The position numbers were made by a program, and so were the translations under genes. Below, piece after piece: positions 60,971-61,387 of a DNA stretch of 61,387 bases (position 1 is its first letter; the number at the start of each line of letters is the position of its first letter). This DNA comes from Acanthaster planci (Eukaryota > Echinodermata > Asteroidea > Valvatida > Acanthasteridae): assembly GCF_001949145.1 (NCBI RefSeq), contig NW_019091396.1, positions 531,239 through 592,625 on the forward strand, in the 5' to 3' direction. The notes beneath the pieces were generated by a model that did not search any database, was not told where the DNA came from, and saw nothing but the letters and a program-made list of their open reading frames with translations.

Positions 60971-61387
60971 TTAAGTTTCACCGTAGTCCGGAAGGTAGTA
61001 GAATTCTTCATTACTCTGGTTTAATGTAGAGGTCGCACGTGGACCATCGGTATTTTCCCGGACTGTTCCATCAACCGGTCCTGGAGATGAAGACGCGGAC
61101 ATCCCCGGCGCATCACGACGGACTGACTCTGGCAGGGCGTAAAGATCCCCTCCGACGAGCGTGTGAGCAGGGCGACTAATGCCGACGCCGTGGTCGGCCA
61201 GGTGAGGTCTGTTTGAAGGAGCTTTACACTTACGAGAATAAATGGCTACGGCGATGACAGAAGCCGCGACGACAAGCAAGGCTATGATGCCAACGATCAT
61301 CCCCACCAGGCCAACAAACTGCTTCAGCTCGCCGGGGTGGCCTGTCGGTTTCTTGGTTTCCGATGCCGCCACCAAAAATATCTGATA
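60971..61387 (-). CDS. Last exon of a single-pass transmembrane protein (partial)
   Basis: The frame is open from the window edge (or from a possible acceptor TATCAG at 61382) to TAA at 60971. It encodes a short polar stretch, a membrane helix (VGMIVGIIALLVVAASVIAV) followed by a stop-transfer YSRKCK, then an approximately 85-residue cytosolic tail rich in Pro/Ser/Gly, ending in a tyrosine-rich EEFYYLPDYGET. This is the layout of a type I receptor or adhesion protein whose ectodomain exons lie to the right, outside the window. The GC-rich codon use contrasts with the surroundings, as for a real exon. I do not recognise the family. Confidence 0.75.
   Translation of the reverse strand, partial: YQIFLVAASETKKPTGHPGELKQFVGLVGMIVGIIALLVVAASVIAVAIYSRKCKAPSNRPHLADHGVGISRPAHTLVGGDLYALPESVRRDAPGMSASSSPGPVDGTVRENTDGPRATSTLNQSNEEFYYLPDYGET

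Overview
This is a piece of animal nuclear genome, not bacterial or viral DNA. The genes are split by GT-AG introns of a few hundred bases to about 11 kb, there are two runs of N (scaffold gaps), and one gene (LASP: LIM, nebulin repeat, SH3) belongs to an animal family. The intergenic and intronic DNA is moderately AT-rich and crowded with the self-complementary word ACATGTAC. I associate that with marine invertebrate deuterostome assemblies such as amphioxus or sea star, but only from memory, so the species is an inference. No prokaryotic system, CRISPR array or intact virus is visible.

Layout, left to right. 1-5.7 kb: no protein gene; two tRNA-like (SINE-like) units and two pairs of diverged repeats. 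5.68-10.6 kb, minus strand: a complete four-exon V-ATPase subunit F gene (ATP6V1F, 121 aa). 10.6-13.1 kb: intergenic, with a cluster of foldback elements. 13.16-14.79 kb, plus strand: a two-exon TMUB1/2-type gene (377 aa; membrane segment, ubiquitin-like domain, two membrane segments). 14.8-21.07 kb: the intergenic space between convergent genes, holding a 39-nt palindrome with a poly(A) signal on each strand. 21.07-41.40 kb, minus strand: a seven-exon LASP gene (233 aa), whose long introns hold a Harbinger-like MITE and both assembly gaps. 41.4-47.4 kb: intergenic. 47.41-56.86 kb, minus strand: a complete eleven-exon gene for proteasome lid subunit Rpn3/PSMD3 (502 aa); intron 1 holds a foldback element of about 430 bp. 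59.0-59.98 kb, minus strand: a candidate two-exon gene for a 68-residue membrane or secreted peptide that I do not recognise. 60.97-61.39 kb, minus strand: the last exon of a single-pass membrane protein whose ectodomain lies outside the window.

The named genes are housekeeping or cytoskeletal genes (vacuolar acidification, ER-associated degradation, actin scaffolding, proteasome) and do not form one pathway, although TMUB and PSMD3 both serve ubiquitin-proteasome turnover. Their neighbourhood is informative: the human relatives of all four lie on the HOXA- and HOXB-bearing chromosomes (7 and 17), so this looks like a fragment of an ancient Hox-chromosome linkage block. The most unusual DNA-level signals are the foldback/MITE elements, the palindrome between convergent genes, and the unrecognised small membrane ORF. 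Exon borders were placed by eye from reading frame, homology recalled from memory and GT-AG sites.
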